DNA of 64,000 nt from Bacillota bacterium (GTDB lineage Bacteria > Bacillota > Clostridia > Lachnospirales > Lachnospiraceae). The translations under genes were made by a program, and so were the position numbers. Numbering within the stretch: the stretch's first letter is position 1; each line of letters begins with the position of its first letter. Positions 27,136-36,149 of the stretch are shown piece by piece. The notes under the pieces were generated by a model. It did no database searches. It was not told the origin of the DNA and saw nothing but the letters and a program-made list of their open reading frames with translations. The DNA lies in the NCBI GenBank assembly GCA_023414875.1, contig JAEZMV010000028.1:186001-250000 (forward strand). The letters are read 5' to 3'.

Positions 27136-27852
27136 ATGGCGATATGGAATCCTTGGAGAGGCTGTCACAAAAAAAGTGAAGGCTGTCAGAATTGTTATAT
27201 ACATAGAGCGAATGCCAGAAAAGGCATCAATACAGATATCATATATAAGACAGATGAATTTTATAAACCGATTGAGAAAGATAAAAAGGGAAATTATAAA
27301 ATGAAAGGCGGACAAACAGTCTTCTTATGTTTTAACAGTGATTTCCTGGTGGAGGAAGCAGATGATTGGCGTAAGGAAGCCTGGGAGATGATTCGTGAAC
27401 GCAGTGATCTTAATTTTTTCTTTATCACAAAGAGGATAGAACGGTTTACGATCGGATTACCGGAGGATTTTGCCGAAGGCTTTGATCATGTAACGGTATG
27501 TGTTACGGTAGAAAATCAGCAACGAACGGATGAAAGAATACCGATCTTCATGAAGTTGCCGATTAAGCATAAGATGATTACGATCCAACCGATGCTTGAG
27601 AAGGTTGATCTATCACAATATTTGGATGCTTCCATTGAATGTGTGGTAGTTGGTGGTGAGTCAGGAAGTGATGTGAGACCTCTTGACTATGGATGGGTTC
27701 TGGATGTTAGAGAACAGTGTATGAATCAGAAGGTCAGCTTTGAATTCCGACAGGTCGGCTCCATATTCATAAAAGATGGGGTTACCTATAAGGTTCCCAG
27801 ACAGTACTTATGTGCGCAGGCTAGAAAAGCGAATATCAGCTATAGCAGATAA
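27136..27852 (+). CDS. DUF5131 (phage Gp37-like) protein
   Basis: 238-aa protein starting with WNPWRGCHKKSEGCQNCY, the CxxxSxGCxxCY cysteine signature of DUF5131/Gp37-like proteins. The pattern recalls an iron-sulfur or radical-SAM-like centre, but the reaction is not known. The family occurs in phages and bacterial chromosomes. AGGAGG precedes the ATG. No phage genes are nearby, so this looks like a chromosomal copy. Confidence 0.8.
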   Translation: MAIWNPWRGCHKKSEGCQNCYIHRANARKGINTDIIYKTDEFYKPIEKDKKGNYKMKGGQTVFLCFNSDFLVEEADDWRKEAWEMIRERSDLNFFFITKRIERFTIGLPEDFAEGFDHVTVCVTVENQQRTDERIPIFMKLPIKHKMITIQPMLEKVDLSQYLDASIECVVVGGESGSDVRPLDYGWVLDVREQCMNQKVSFEFRQVGSIFIKDGVTYKVPRQYLCAQARKANISYSR

Positions 27853-27988
27853 TGAAATTAAACGAACCGAATGGCACAAGTAGTATTATAGGTACATCTA
27901 TTACTGAGGTTTAAAGACAAACCGGTATTCAAACATAAACTAATAACCTGTAACGCGTAAAAAGCAGCACAGGAGAAATGAGATAAAT

Positions 27989-28795
27989 ATGAAGGAAAAT
28001 GAATTTAATATGATCAAGGAAAGAATAGATAATTTCAAATATACCTCCCTGAATTATACTGAGTTTGGAGACATCGAGAATTATGAGGTAGTCTGTGATA
28101 ATGAAGATATCATTCTTCTTTATGGCTACAATACGGAAGGTAAAAAACAGGAATATCATTATGCTACTAATAAGGCAGCAGATCTACTTAAGGTGATGAC
28201 ACGAACAGAACAGGTATTAATAACATTTGTTCCCTCGGAATGGGTGGAAGAACTTAATCAGAACGGTTTCGAAATTTATGCTGTATGGAATGACTATTTT
28301 CTGCCTGAGTTAGTGCATGAGGAATATAACAATGAGCCTGAGTTTTTAACTATAGAGGATTGTGAAAATGCTTCAGAAGTTACTCTTTCCTGCATAGGAC
28401 AAAGCAGAGGATTTGCAGGGCAGACGACAGAATGGATGAAGCAATGGATCACGGGCAAAGCTCCGGCGGTTCCGGAGTATACGAAGAATACAGCCGCATT
28501 TGTACATAGAGAGAATGGGAATATCATAGGAGTGATCTGTGTCGGAACCTATGCTCACGACAGCGAAAAGGGAGCCGTTGTCTGGGTTCGTGAAGTAGCG
28601 GTATCTCCGGATTACCAAAGAAGAGGAATTGCCAGAGAACTAATTCATCAGGCCCTTGTATATGGTAAGAAATGCGGGGCAAAAAGAGCATTTCTAATGG
28701 CAGATGAATGCAATGAACATGCAATACACCTATATGAAAGCTTTGGATTTAAAGCCAATAAAGAAAGTGCTCAGATCGATATGATTAGGATTTAA
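27989..28795 (+). CDS. GNAT-family N-acetyltransferase with N-terminal extension
   Basis: 268-aa protein. The C-terminal half is a GNAT domain (VWVREVAVSPDYQRRGIARELI acetyl-CoA motif, then HAIHLYESFGFK). The N-terminal ~115 residues lack the motif and probably form a degenerate second GNAT-like fold. It is followed 30 bp later by the phosphodiesterase gene, possibly in one transcript. Substrate unknown. Confidence 0.82.
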   Translation: MKENEFNMIKERIDNFKYTSLNYTEFGDIENYEVVCDNEDIILLYGYNTEGKKQEYHYATNKAADLLKVMTRTEQVLITFVPSEWVEELNQNGFEIYAVWNDYFLPELVHEEYNNEPEFLTIEDCENASEVTLSCIGQSRGFAGQTTEWMKQWITGKAPAVPEYTKNTAAFVHRENGNIIGVICVGTYAHDSEKGAVVWVREVAVSPDYQRRGIARELIHQALVYGKKCGAKRAFLMADECNEHAIHLYESFGFKANKESAQIDMIRI

Positions 28796-28825
28796 CAGGA
28801 TCAGTAACATAACTGGGGGGATGAC

Positions 28826-29920
28826 ATGTACGCTGATTATAAGAATGGAATAACTAATTTGGCTTGTTCCATACTCAAATATTATGGAGCTGAGTACTCA
28901 CATGATACTCTTGCTACTATGGACTCCTTATTAGAGCATTCCTATAAAAATGTTGTTGTCATGTTATTCGATGGTATGGGTATGGATGCTCTTAATTATC
29001 ATTTACCGCAGAGCAGCTTCTTAAGAAGGCATCTAGTAACTGAATATTCTTCGGTATTTCCTCCAACTACGACAGCGGCAACTATATCCTTAGAATCTGG
29101 ATTAACACCGGCAGAGCATGGCTGGATGGGTTGGAGTCTTTATTTTTCAGAAATTGATAAAATTGTTAATATTTTTACCAATAAAGATAAGTATACAAAA
29201 GAAGAAGCTGCTAATTATCATGTAGCTTGGCGCTATCTCCCATATAAAAGTATATATGAGAAAATAGCTGACACCGGGAAAGCTAAGGCTTATAGTGTAT
29301 CTAAATTTGGTTCAAATAAGGTTATTACATTGGAGGAGCTATTTAGAGAGATTACAGGCTTATGTAGCCAGGAGGGTAAAAAATATATTTATTCCTATTG
29401 GGAAGATCCTGATAAGACGATGCATGATGTTGGTTGTTACGAAGAAACAGTAACGAATATCATAAAGGAGATAGACCACAAGGTTGAGGAAATGTGTCAG
29501 GAGTTAGAGGATACGTTGGTGATTGTTACAGCAGATCACGGGCATTGTAATTTAACACATTATGAATTGAGTGATTATCCTTATTTGGTGAATATGCTGC
29601 AACGTCCAATCTCAATTGAAACCCGCGCGGCTGCATTTTATGTTAAAGAGGAATTTCTTTTGGAGTTTCCTGACAGATTTCATGAACTGTTTGGTAACGA
29701 TTTTTTCCTATTTTCAAAAGAGCAGATTAAGGAACAGAAGATATTCGGTGATGGCACGCCTCATCCAAAGTTTGATACATTCATTGGAGATTATCTGGCA
29801 GTTGCAATCGCTGATAAAGGTATCGTATACGATCATAATTCAGCGAGACACCAATCCAACCATGCAGGAATGAATGAAAAGGAGATGCTAATCCCCTTCA
29901 TTGCAATTGAGAAAAAGTAA
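28826..29920 (+). CDS. alkaline phosphatase superfamily / nucleotide pyrophosphatase-like enzyme
   Basis: 364-aa cytosolic enzyme. VVVMLFDGMGMDAL carries the first metal Asp, and FPPTTTAAT has the Thr likely to act as nucleophile. VTADHGHCNLTH supplies further metal ligands, and RHQSNHAGM the last His. This is the type I phosphodiesterase/nucleotide pyrophosphatase layout, with no signal peptide. Substrate unknown. GGGGGG precedes the ATG. Confidence 0.82.
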   Translation: MYADYKNGITNLACSILKYYGAEYSHDTLATMDSLLEHSYKNVVVMLFDGMGMDALNYHLPQSSFLRRHLVTEYSSVFPPTTTAATISLESGLTPAEHGWMGWSLYFSEIDKIVNIFTNKDKYTKEEAANYHVAWRYLPYKSIYEKIADTGKAKAYSVSKFGSNKVITLEELFREITGLCSQEGKKYIYSYWEDPDKTMHDVGCYEETVTNIIKEIDHKVEEMCQELEDTLVIVTADHGHCNLTHYELSDYPYLVNMLQRPISIETRAAAFYVKEEFLLEFPDRFHELFGNDFFLFSKEQIKEQKIFGDGTPHPKFDTFIGDYLAVAIADKGIVYDHNSARHQSNHAGMNEKEMLIPFIAIEKK

Positions 29921-30131
29921 GTGGATGGTAAGATGCAGGTGATTGACGATTATTTGGAGGATTACATAGAAAAATAATTAGTCTTTCAAACCGAAAAGGA
30001 TCACAATAATGGTTCTATTTTTTTGCATATAAGTAAAATATCTCATATCGTTCATATGATAATGGCTCCGAAGTAACCTATGTATTAGAATAAAATATGT
30101 GGCATGATAATCTAATTCTTCTTCATAGTCA

Positions 30132-30420
30132 GGTTGCTGGCGGGTGCTGCACACAGAATACTGTGAGGAAAGTATATGCAGTTTACGTGCAGTTCTTAGG
30201 TACCGAGCAAACGATCAAGTCAGACGTGCGATAATTCGCACGAGCGCAAATGTTTGACGAAAAGGGAAAGCGGGACACCTATTGATAGGTGTTCAGCTTT
30301 CCCTTTGAGGAGTTTTTGCGCGTTCTGACTTCTACAAGTGAGCAAGGTACCTTAGAAATGCTAGGAAACTGAATTCAACTTTTCGAACAGTTTTCTATGG
30401 GTAGCACCCCGCCAGCAACC
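30132..30420. ncRNA. candidate structured RNA or palindromic element, class unknown
   Basis: A 289-nt stretch built almost wholly of nested complementary segments. Closing helix 30132-30148 with 30403-30420 (17 bp, one bulge). Inside: CACAG/CTGTG (30152-30165); 30193-30204 with 30346-30357; AAGTCAGA/TCTGACTT (30217-30224 with 30324-30331); CGTGCG/CGCACG (30225-30242); GCGCAAA/TTTGCGC (30244-30250 with 30315-30321); an 11-bp stem (30261-30271 with 30296-30306) topped by ACACCTA/TAGGTGT; and a 10-bp stem 30362-30371 with 30388-30397. GAGGAAAGT (30165-30173) stays unpaired. The rest of the 29921-30448 gap shows nothing else firm. Strand is undetermined. Confidence 0.55.
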
Positions 30421-30448
30421 GTCCCTAGAAAGATTCATTATAATCCAC

Positions 30449-32299
30449 CTACACCAGTTCAATATGGTATTTCTCCAGCCAGTAGTTGATCTGTAGCATA
30501 TAGGCGATCTGTTGCGGCCCAGCCATTAACTGCCCATACCAGGGTTTTCCGTAATCGGAGGGTGAACCCAGGAATGTTTTGATCTTCTTCACATCTACCA
30601 AAGGTCGTATTGGTGCATTAGGATCAGAAAGGATCTCGAGCAGCCGGTTACCTAGCAGTTTCTCATAGTCAGGATGATAAGTCTTTGGATAAGGACTCTT
30701 CTTACGGAACAAGATCTCATCCGGTATCAAGCCTCTCCCGGCCTCTCTAAGTAACCCCTTCACTAAGCCGTTCGGCGATTTCATTTCCCAGGGAACGTTC
30801 CAGACATATTCAACAATTCTATGATCTGCAAATGGAACTCTGGCTTCCAGACCTGAATACATACTGCAACGGTCCATGCGGTCCAGTAATGTAACCATGA
30901 ACCATTTCAGATTAAGGTATGCGATCTCCCTGCGCCGGGCCTCCAGTGGACTTTCTCCTGCGAGACGTGGGGTCTCGGCAACTGATTTTTCATAAGCTGC
31001 CTGTACATAGCCGCCCAAATCAATCGAAGAGAGCAAATCCTTTGATAGGAGTTGTTTTCTGGTTTCCATATTTCTTGACCAAGGGAAGGTATTGGCAGAC
31101 ATCATCTCAGGATTATGGAACCAGGGATAACCACCAAATATTTCATCTGCACATTCACCGGTAAGAGCTACTTTAGTCTTGGCAGCTACCTTTTTACAAA
31201 AATAAAGCAGGGAGGATTCCACGTCTCCCATATTAGGAAGATCCCTTGCATCAACAGCATTGTATAGATTGTCAGCCAGATCCAGGTTATCGCATTCCAG
31301 ATAAGTATGCTTACTGCCGACCTGGTCGATCATAATATCAACATAGGGGCGATCTCTGGAGGGTTGGAAGGAATTTGACTTGAAATTAATATCGTTATCA
31401 ACAAAATCGAAAGAGTAAGTTTCAATCTGTTTTCCCACTTTTTTAAGCTCATTGGCACAGATTGCGGTTACCAGGCTGCTGTCAATGCCACCGGAGAGGA
31501 AGGTACAGATAGGAATATCGGAAATCATCTGTCGCTTAACTGCATCTGTAACTAAAAAGGAGGTCTTTTCGATGGTTTTAGCAAAGGAATCCTCGTGAGG
31601 AGCACTAACAAGCTTCCAGTAAGACTCTTCATGAATTCCGGTAGAATTGAAGATAAGTACATTTCCTGCCAGTACTTCGTACACATCTTTGAATACACCT
31701 AGTCCGTAGGTTTTTGCCGGGCCGAGACCAAAGATCTCACTCAGTCCACTAGCATCCAATCTTGGTTTAAAACCGGGAAATTGAAACAATGCCTTAATCT
31801 CAGACCCAAATATTAGGTTATCATCCATAAGCGTGTAAAATAACGGCTTGACACCGAAACGATCTCTCCCCAGACAAAGAGTTTTATTGTTCTCATCCCA
31901 AATTGCAAAAGAAAAGATACCGTTCATTTCTTTTACAAAGTCCTTACCAAATGCCATATATCCGGTTAATATTACCTCCGTATCACAATGGGTCTTAAAT
32001 AAATACCCCATTCGGATCAGATTATTCCTAAGTTCGTCCGTATTGTAGAGCTCTCCGTTATATATGATTGTGTAGGAGCAACCAAACTTATCCCGCGTCA
32101 TAGGCTGTTGTCCTCGGCTTAAATCAATTATGGATAGTCTGGTATGTGCAAATCCAACCTGTGGGGTTAAATATTCACCATCTTCATCCGGACCCCGATG
32201 GAAAAGAGCCTTTCTCATACCTGCTAATGTCTTTTGCCACCTATTGTTATCGTTGGTGTAATCAGCTTTAAGATTACAAAAACCGGCTATCCCGCACAT
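30449..32299 (-). CDS. asnB: asparagine synthetase B, glutamine-hydrolysing
   Basis: 616-aa enzyme making asparagine from aspartate, glutamine and ATP. MCGIAGF at the N-terminus supplies the catalytic Cys of the class II glutaminase domain once Met is removed, which fixes the start at 32299; AGGAGG lies just upstream. The synthetase half has the PP-loop SGGIDSSL and the conserved CADEIFGGYPWF. In-frame codons further upstream (to 32365) cannot be used without burying the Cys. It lies beyond dpaB on the same strand, separated by a hairpin element. Confidence 0.95.
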   Translation of the reverse strand: MCGIAGFCNLKADYTNDNNRWQKTLAGMRKALFHRGPDEDGEYLTPQVGFAHTRLSIIDLSRGQQPMTRDKFGCSYTIIYNGELYNTDELRNNLIRMGYLFKTHCDTEVILTGYMAFGKDFVKEMNGIFSFAIWDENNKTLCLGRDRFGVKPLFYTLMDDNLIFGSEIKALFQFPGFKPRLDASGLSEIFGLGPAKTYGLGVFKDVYEVLAGNVLIFNSTGIHEESYWKLVSAPHEDSFAKTIEKTSFLVTDAVKRQMISDIPICTFLSGGIDSSLVTAICANELKKVGKQIETYSFDFVDNDINFKSNSFQPSRDRPYVDIMIDQVGSKHTYLECDNLDLADNLYNAVDARDLPNMGDVESSLLYFCKKVAAKTKVALTGECADEIFGGYPWFHNPEMMSANTFPWSRNMETRKQLLSKDLLSSIDLGGYVQAAYEKSVAETPRLAGESPLEARRREIAYLNLKWFMVTLLDRMDRCSMYSGLEARVPFADHRIVEYVWNVPWEMKSPNGLVKGLLREAGRGLIPDEILFRKKSPYPKTYHPDYEKLLGNRLLEILSDPNAPIRPLVDVKKIKTFLGSPSDYGKPWYGQLMAGPQQIAYMLQINYWLEKYHIELV

Positions 32300-32439
32300 A
32301 GGGCCTCCTTCTAAGTTCATACGCGTACTATTATTATTTAGATGACGAAATAATAAATACCGCAACTTATATAGCTACAAAACCTGATAGATCGGAAGTT
32401 AGTTGCAGCTTAGACTTTAGAGATTACATAAATAAAAAG

Positions 32440-32544
32440 GGAGCTTACATCACGTAATAATCACAAATGAAGACCACAAGGCTCAGATTAAACTGTTGTA
32501 TGAGTCAATATCCGCGTGATTAAGCGTGATTGAAAGCCCCCTTA
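32440..32544 (-). terminator. long-stem hairpin after dpaB
   Basis: Imperfect 27-bp arms (32440-32466 with 32518-32544; cores AGGGAGCTT/AAGCCCCCT and ATCACG/CGTGAT) enclose a further small stem GGCTCA/TGAGTC. On the minus strand the element ends in TTTTTATTT, so it can end the dpaA-dpaB transcript before asnB. Confidence 0.65.
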
Positions 32545-32561
32545 CTTTCATTTATATTCAG

Positions 32562-33149
32562 TTACCTTGGAGCCAGAACGATAGGTTGTAGCTGCCTACC
32601 CTCCAATGCTTCCTCTATGGTAGGAATAATCAGGTTAAACTCAGCGACCATAGAATTGGGTTTTCCTTTATAATTATCCTGGCCAAATGGAACGAAATAT
32701 ACGTTCTTGGCATTAATCAGTAATCCAATATTTTTCAAATTGTTACTGAGAGCATCATTGGTTGAAATAGCTAAGACTAGCGGTTTTCCGTTTCTAAGCA
32801 ATCCCTTTGCTGCCATCAGTACGGTTGAATCGGTAATCGCATTGGCCATTTTCGCAAGGGTGTTACCGGTGCAGGGAGCAATCACTACAATATCGAGAAG
32901 ATTGTTTGGACCTAATTTTTCTGCTTCAACAATCGTAGTAATCGGCTCATTTCCGGTAAGCTCCTTTGCTCTAAGGAGAAAATCCTCTGCGTTTCCAAAA
33001 CGGGTATCCGTTACTTGGGAACGTTCGGAAAAGATGGTATATACATTCGCATTCTCCGCGACCAAGCGTTCAATTTGAGAAAAAACTTTATCAAAGGTAC
33101 AATAGGACCCGGTTAGGGCAATGCCCACATTTTTCCCACGGATGGTCAT
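32562..33149 (-). CDS. dpaB: dipicolinate synthase subunit B
   Basis: 195-aa flavoprotein-type subunit (SpoVFB). With subunit A it makes dipicolinic acid from a lysine-pathway intermediate in the mother cell during sporulation. The flavodoxin-like start GKNVGIALTGSYCTF and the APCTGNTLAKMANAITDS segment are typical. The ATG follows the dpaA stop codon directly (TAAATG), so translation is coupled. It shows the organism can make heat-resistant spores. Confidence 0.94.
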   Translation of the reverse strand: MTIRGKNVGIALTGSYCTFDKVFSQIERLVAENANVYTIFSERSQVTDTRFGNAEDFLLRAKELTGNEPITTIVEAEKLGPNNLLDIVVIAPCTGNTLAKMANAITDSTVLMAAKGLLRNGKPLVLAISTNDALSNNLKNIGLLINAKNVYFVPFGQDNYKGKPNSMVAEFNLIIPTIEEALEGRQLQPIVLAPR

Positions 33150-34022
33150 TTAATCACTTCTTTCTTTCATTAACTCAATGATTTCTTTTACTAATATATC
33201 AGCGGATGTTCTTGGTGAAACCTTTCCGGGCAAACCAAGACATAGTTTGGCATTAATGTTCTGCTGCATAGCATATTCAAAATCCACTCCTCCTGGAGCA
33301 GAAGCAATATCAATAATGGTTACATCCGGGGCAACCAGCTCCAGACAGGATTTATCAAGAATTAAGGAGGGAATTGAGTTGAAAATATAATGGAAAGCAG
33401 GCAGAATAGCCTTTATATCGGATATGTGAATCGTCTCATGTCCTGCTGCCTCCGCATAAGCGAGAGCATCCTCGGAGCGTGCTGCGACGGTAACTCTAGC
33501 ATCCAGAGCTTTCAATTTTGCCGCCAAAACTTTAGCGCAGCGGCCGTATCCCAGTATAAGGCAATTACTGCCGTGGAGATTACGATCACTGCTCTGAATT
33601 GCCTCCATAATAGTACCTTCTGCAGTTGCAATAGCGTTAAGAATAGTTATTTTCTCATTCTTCATTAGGTCATAATATGGAATTCCCTTCAAAGTACAAA
33701 TCTCAGAGATTTGCTCAGGTATCATTCCTCCGATTAGAAAATGTTCTTTTGTTAATAAATTGGACAGATTTGATACAGTAAGATCAGAGGTTTTCGTGGA
33801 AGCAACAGATACCAGATCTCTAGTTAGAGGAATCGGACCTACGACTACCTTGCACTGATCGAATAATTCATTTAAGGAATGCAGCGTAACACAATTCTCA
33901 TGAATCATAGGTTCCGCTATTCTATACGTAGATACCCGGTATCCCAGTTGAAGGAATGCCGAAGCCATAAATACCTGGCGTTGATCGCCACCAAAAATTC
34001 CAATATCAAATTGTAGGGACAT
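33150..34022 (-). CDS. dpaA: dipicolinate synthase subunit A
   Basis: 290-aa NAD(P)-binding subunit (SpoVFA). IGIFGGDQRQVFMA at the N-terminus and NCLILGYGRCAKVLAAKLKAL (Rossmann glycine motif, about 150-170) are the family marks. AAGGAG is correctly spaced for the ATG at 34022; a GTG three codons earlier is too close to it. It is the first gene of the dpaA-dpaB operon, by analogy controlled by the late mother-cell sigma factor, though no such promoter was identified here. Confidence 0.94.
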   Translation of the reverse strand: MSLQFDIGIFGGDQRQVFMASAFLQLGYRVSTYRIAEPMIHENCVTLHSLNELFDQCKVVVGPIPLTRDLVSVASTKTSDLTVSNLSNLLTKEHFLIGGMIPEQISEICTLKGIPYYDLMKNEKITILNAIATAEGTIMEAIQSSDRNLHGSNCLILGYGRCAKVLAAKLKALDARVTVAARSEDALAYAEAAGHETIHISDIKAILPAFHYIFNSIPSLILDKSCLELVAPDVTIIDIASAPGGVDFEYAMQQNINAKLCLGLPGKVSPRTSADILVKEIIELMKERSD

Positions 34023-34271
34023 ATACTTCACTCCTTTATGTCACATTATATGTAATCTAAGCAGGATTGGTGAACGTACGACACCAATCCTGCTAGGACA
34101 CAGAATATACTTGTCTCAAAAAAGGAGTATTATAATTTGAATGAGTGTTAATTGCGAAAAAATACTAGATGGTCCAAATGAAATAATTTTATAATAAAAA
34201 TAATACTGTATAATAAGTAGAAACTGATATAAAATAGGAATATGTAAAAACCACACGGAGGAAAAGTTAGA

Positions 34272-34820
34272 ATGAGTAACCTGGTAATCAGAATGGCAAC
34301 TTTGGAGGATGCAGCTGCCCTCCTTTCCATTTATCAACCATATATCTTAAATACTGCAATCACCTTTGAGTATGAGCCGTTAACGCTAGAGGCTTTTCAA
34401 AAACGGATGGAACATATATTAGTACAATTTCCGTGGCTTGTATGCGAAGTTGAGGGAGAAATCGTAGGGTATGCTTATTGCTCCCGTTTTAAGGAAAGGG
34501 CAGCCTTTGATTGGGATTGTGAGTGTTCGGTATATATAGACGAGAAATATCATAGAAGAGGAATAGCTACGGAGCTCTATCATAAACTCTTTGAGCTGGT
34601 GAAAGAGCAGGGTTATTACACAATCTATTCCCTGATTACCTATTCTCATCAAAGCAGTGTCGAACTACATAAGAAATTTGGGTTCACCGAAGTTGGAGTT
34701 TATGAGAAGACAGGTTATAAATTTGACCGGTGGTGGGATTTACTGGTGATGGAGAAAAGATTGAAATCCTTTGAGGAAACTCCGGTAAAACCAAAATCGA
34801 TCCATGAAATTGGGCTGTAA
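34272..34820 (+). CDS. GNAT acetyltransferase, phosphinothricin-acetyltransferase-like
   Basis: 182-aa acetyltransferase of the PAT/Bar-like group. It has TAITFEYEPLTLEAFQKR, then SVYIDEKYHRRGIATELY (acetyl-CoA motif) and HKKFGFTEVGVYEKTGYKF. Members acetylate phosphinothricin, methionine sulfoximine or related small amines; the true substrate here is unknown. CGGAGG precedes the ATG. Confidence 0.87.
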   Translation: MSNLVIRMATLEDAAALLSIYQPYILNTAITFEYEPLTLEAFQKRMEHILVQFPWLVCEVEGEIVGYAYCSRFKERAAFDWDCECSVYIDEKYHRRGIATELYHKLFELVKEQGYYTIYSLITYSHQSSVELHKKFGFTEVGVYEKTGYKFDRWWDLLVMEKRLKSFEETPVKPKSIHEIGL

Positions 34821-34896
34821 TATAGTAATTGTTTCTGTAATTTTTCGAATAAAGTTTTAATGCATAGAATAATACCGATTAAATAGTTCTGATGTA

Positions 34897-34938
34897 ATTA
34901 AAAAGGAAAATCTGTAATACGGATTTTCCTTTTTTTAA
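34897..34938 (+). terminator. rho-independent terminator
   Basis: Near-perfect stem ATTAAAAAGGAAAATC/GATTTTCCTTTTTTAAT with a 9-nt loop (34897-34912 with 34922-34938), ending the acetyltransferase transcript. Confidence 0.88.
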
Positions 34939-35016
34939 TTACTTCAGGTTGTATTTCAGGTGTCAGTATTATATAATCCCAAATATGGAAAAATTGGGAA
35001 TAAAAGGGAGGAACCA

Positions 35017-35187
35017 ATGAAGTCAAAGCGAAGCTCACATAAGAGAAAAATAATTACCAGAGTGCTTTTGGTTATCACGGCAGTTTTAAGAGATATCTAT
35101 CTTCAAATCCCGGGTAAGAAGAATAATCGGGGAATTATAGCTCCTATAAAATTCTTTAATCCATGGAATTCTTACAATCATTATTAG
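35017..35187 (+). CDS. 56-aa basic membrane peptide, possibly a gene remnant
   Basis: Short product with a very basic N-terminus (KSKRSSHKRK), one short hydrophobic stretch (about 13-25) and a basic tail. A good GGGAGG ribosome site precedes the ATG. The N-terminus recalls the start of LytR-CpsA-Psr proteins that often head exopolysaccharide clusters, so it may be a truncated relic; equally it may be a genuine small protein. I recognise no family. Confidence 0.4.
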   Translation: MKSKRSSHKRKIITRVLLVITAVLRDIYLQIPGKKNNRGIIAPIKFFNPWNSYNHY

Positions 35188-35290
35188 TACATACTGTCGA
35201 TTGCATGATAATGCCTGTACATAATCTTATATGCTGTTTTGTTGGAGTAGATTCTGTAAATCGAATTTTACTTTATTTTCCAACTAGTAA

Positions 35291-35319
35291 TTGATTTCTA
35301 GATTTTGCTATTATATAAT
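35291..35319 (+). promoter_or_regulatory. sigma-A promoter of the exopolysaccharide cluster
   Basis: TTGATT (35291-35296), a 17-bp spacer and perfect TATAAT (35314-35319), 80 bp ahead of the first cluster gene. Confidence 0.75.
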
Positions 35320-35401
35320 TCATTTGTCGGCAAATTAGGAAATAAATGGTGATAAAATAAGAAAATACAAAAGGCTCTTCCACCATATACGAGGTAAATC
35401 G

Positions 35402-36127
35402 ATGCAGAGATATTTTGATATTCACAGTCATATACTTCCGGGAGTTGATGACGGAGCAAAGAATATGGAGGAGACTAGGCGTATGCTTTTAGCTGCATAT
35501 GAAGAGGGTTTCCGCATTATAACTGCTACACCACATTTTGTAGCCGGAAAGAAGAGTATGCCAGTTGAAAATCTAAAGAAAATACTTGAAAGGGTTAATC
35601 AGGTTGCAGCCAGTATTTCTGAGGAATTAGAAGTAATATTAGGGAATGAATTGTTTTATAGCTTACAAATGCTGGAGGCCTTAAAAAAAGGAGATGCACT
35701 TACCATTGATGATACAAGATATATTCTGGTGGAGTTTTACCAAAATGTCTCATTTCATGAATTATGGGAGGGATTGAATAATTGTATCTTCGAAGGTTAT
35801 ATACCAATACTGGCGCATGCTGAACGGTATCGCTGCCTGCTTAAAAAATCGGAGCTTGTAGAGAAGCTGATCAGCTTGGGAGTGTACATACAGATAAATA
35901 TGTCCAGTATCGTAGGACATTTGTGGAAGCCTGGGAGGCGATTCTCCCATAAACTTTTACATCGTGAATGGGTACATTTTCTAGGGTCGGATGCCCATGA
36001 TTTGGAGCATAGAAGACCAAGGGCAAAAAAAGCGACAGCCGTCATAGAAAAGAAATACGGGGTGCAGATGATACAGTTATTACTATGGGAAAACCCATTA
36101 ACAATGGTGGAGGACAGTAATTTATAA
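35402..36127 (+). CDS. PHP-type protein-tyrosine phosphatase (CpsB/CapC/YwqE)
   Basis: 241-aa manganese-dependent phosphatase that removes phosphate from the cluster's tyrosine kinase. The PHP metal motif DIHSHILPGVDDGA is at the N-terminus, TATPHF follows, and LAHAERY and GSDAHD give later metal ligands. It is the first gene of the exopolysaccharide operon, ahead of the chain-length determinant and kinase, as in many Firmicutes capsule loci. Confidence 0.92.
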   Translation: MQRYFDIHSHILPGVDDGAKNMEETRRMLLAAYEEGFRIITATPHFVAGKKSMPVENLKKILERVNQVAASISEELEVILGNELFYSLQMLEALKKGDALTIDDTRYILVEFYQNVSFHELWEGLNNCIFEGYIPILAHAERYRCLLKKSELVEKLISLGVYIQINMSSIVGHLWKPGRRFSHKLLHREWVHFLGSDAHDLEHRRPRAKKATAVIEKKYGVQMIQLLLWENPLTMVEDSNL

Positions 36128-36149
36128 CAGGAAGGTAAGGAGCAGGGCA

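Noticed and set aside
27136..27852. Prophage remnant, suggested by the Gp37-like DUF5131 gene
   Set aside because: No other phage gene, integrase or attachment repeat is nearby, and the family is common on bacterial chromosomes.
30132..30420. RNase P RNA (rnpB)
   Set aside because: It shares only a hairpin followed by GAGGAAAGT; the specificity-domain motifs and the conserved 3' regions are absent and it is too short.
30132..30420. Retron msr-msd or IscB omega RNA
   Set aside because: No reverse transcriptase or IscB/TnpB-like gene is within reach; the neighbours are a phosphodiesterase gene and asnB.
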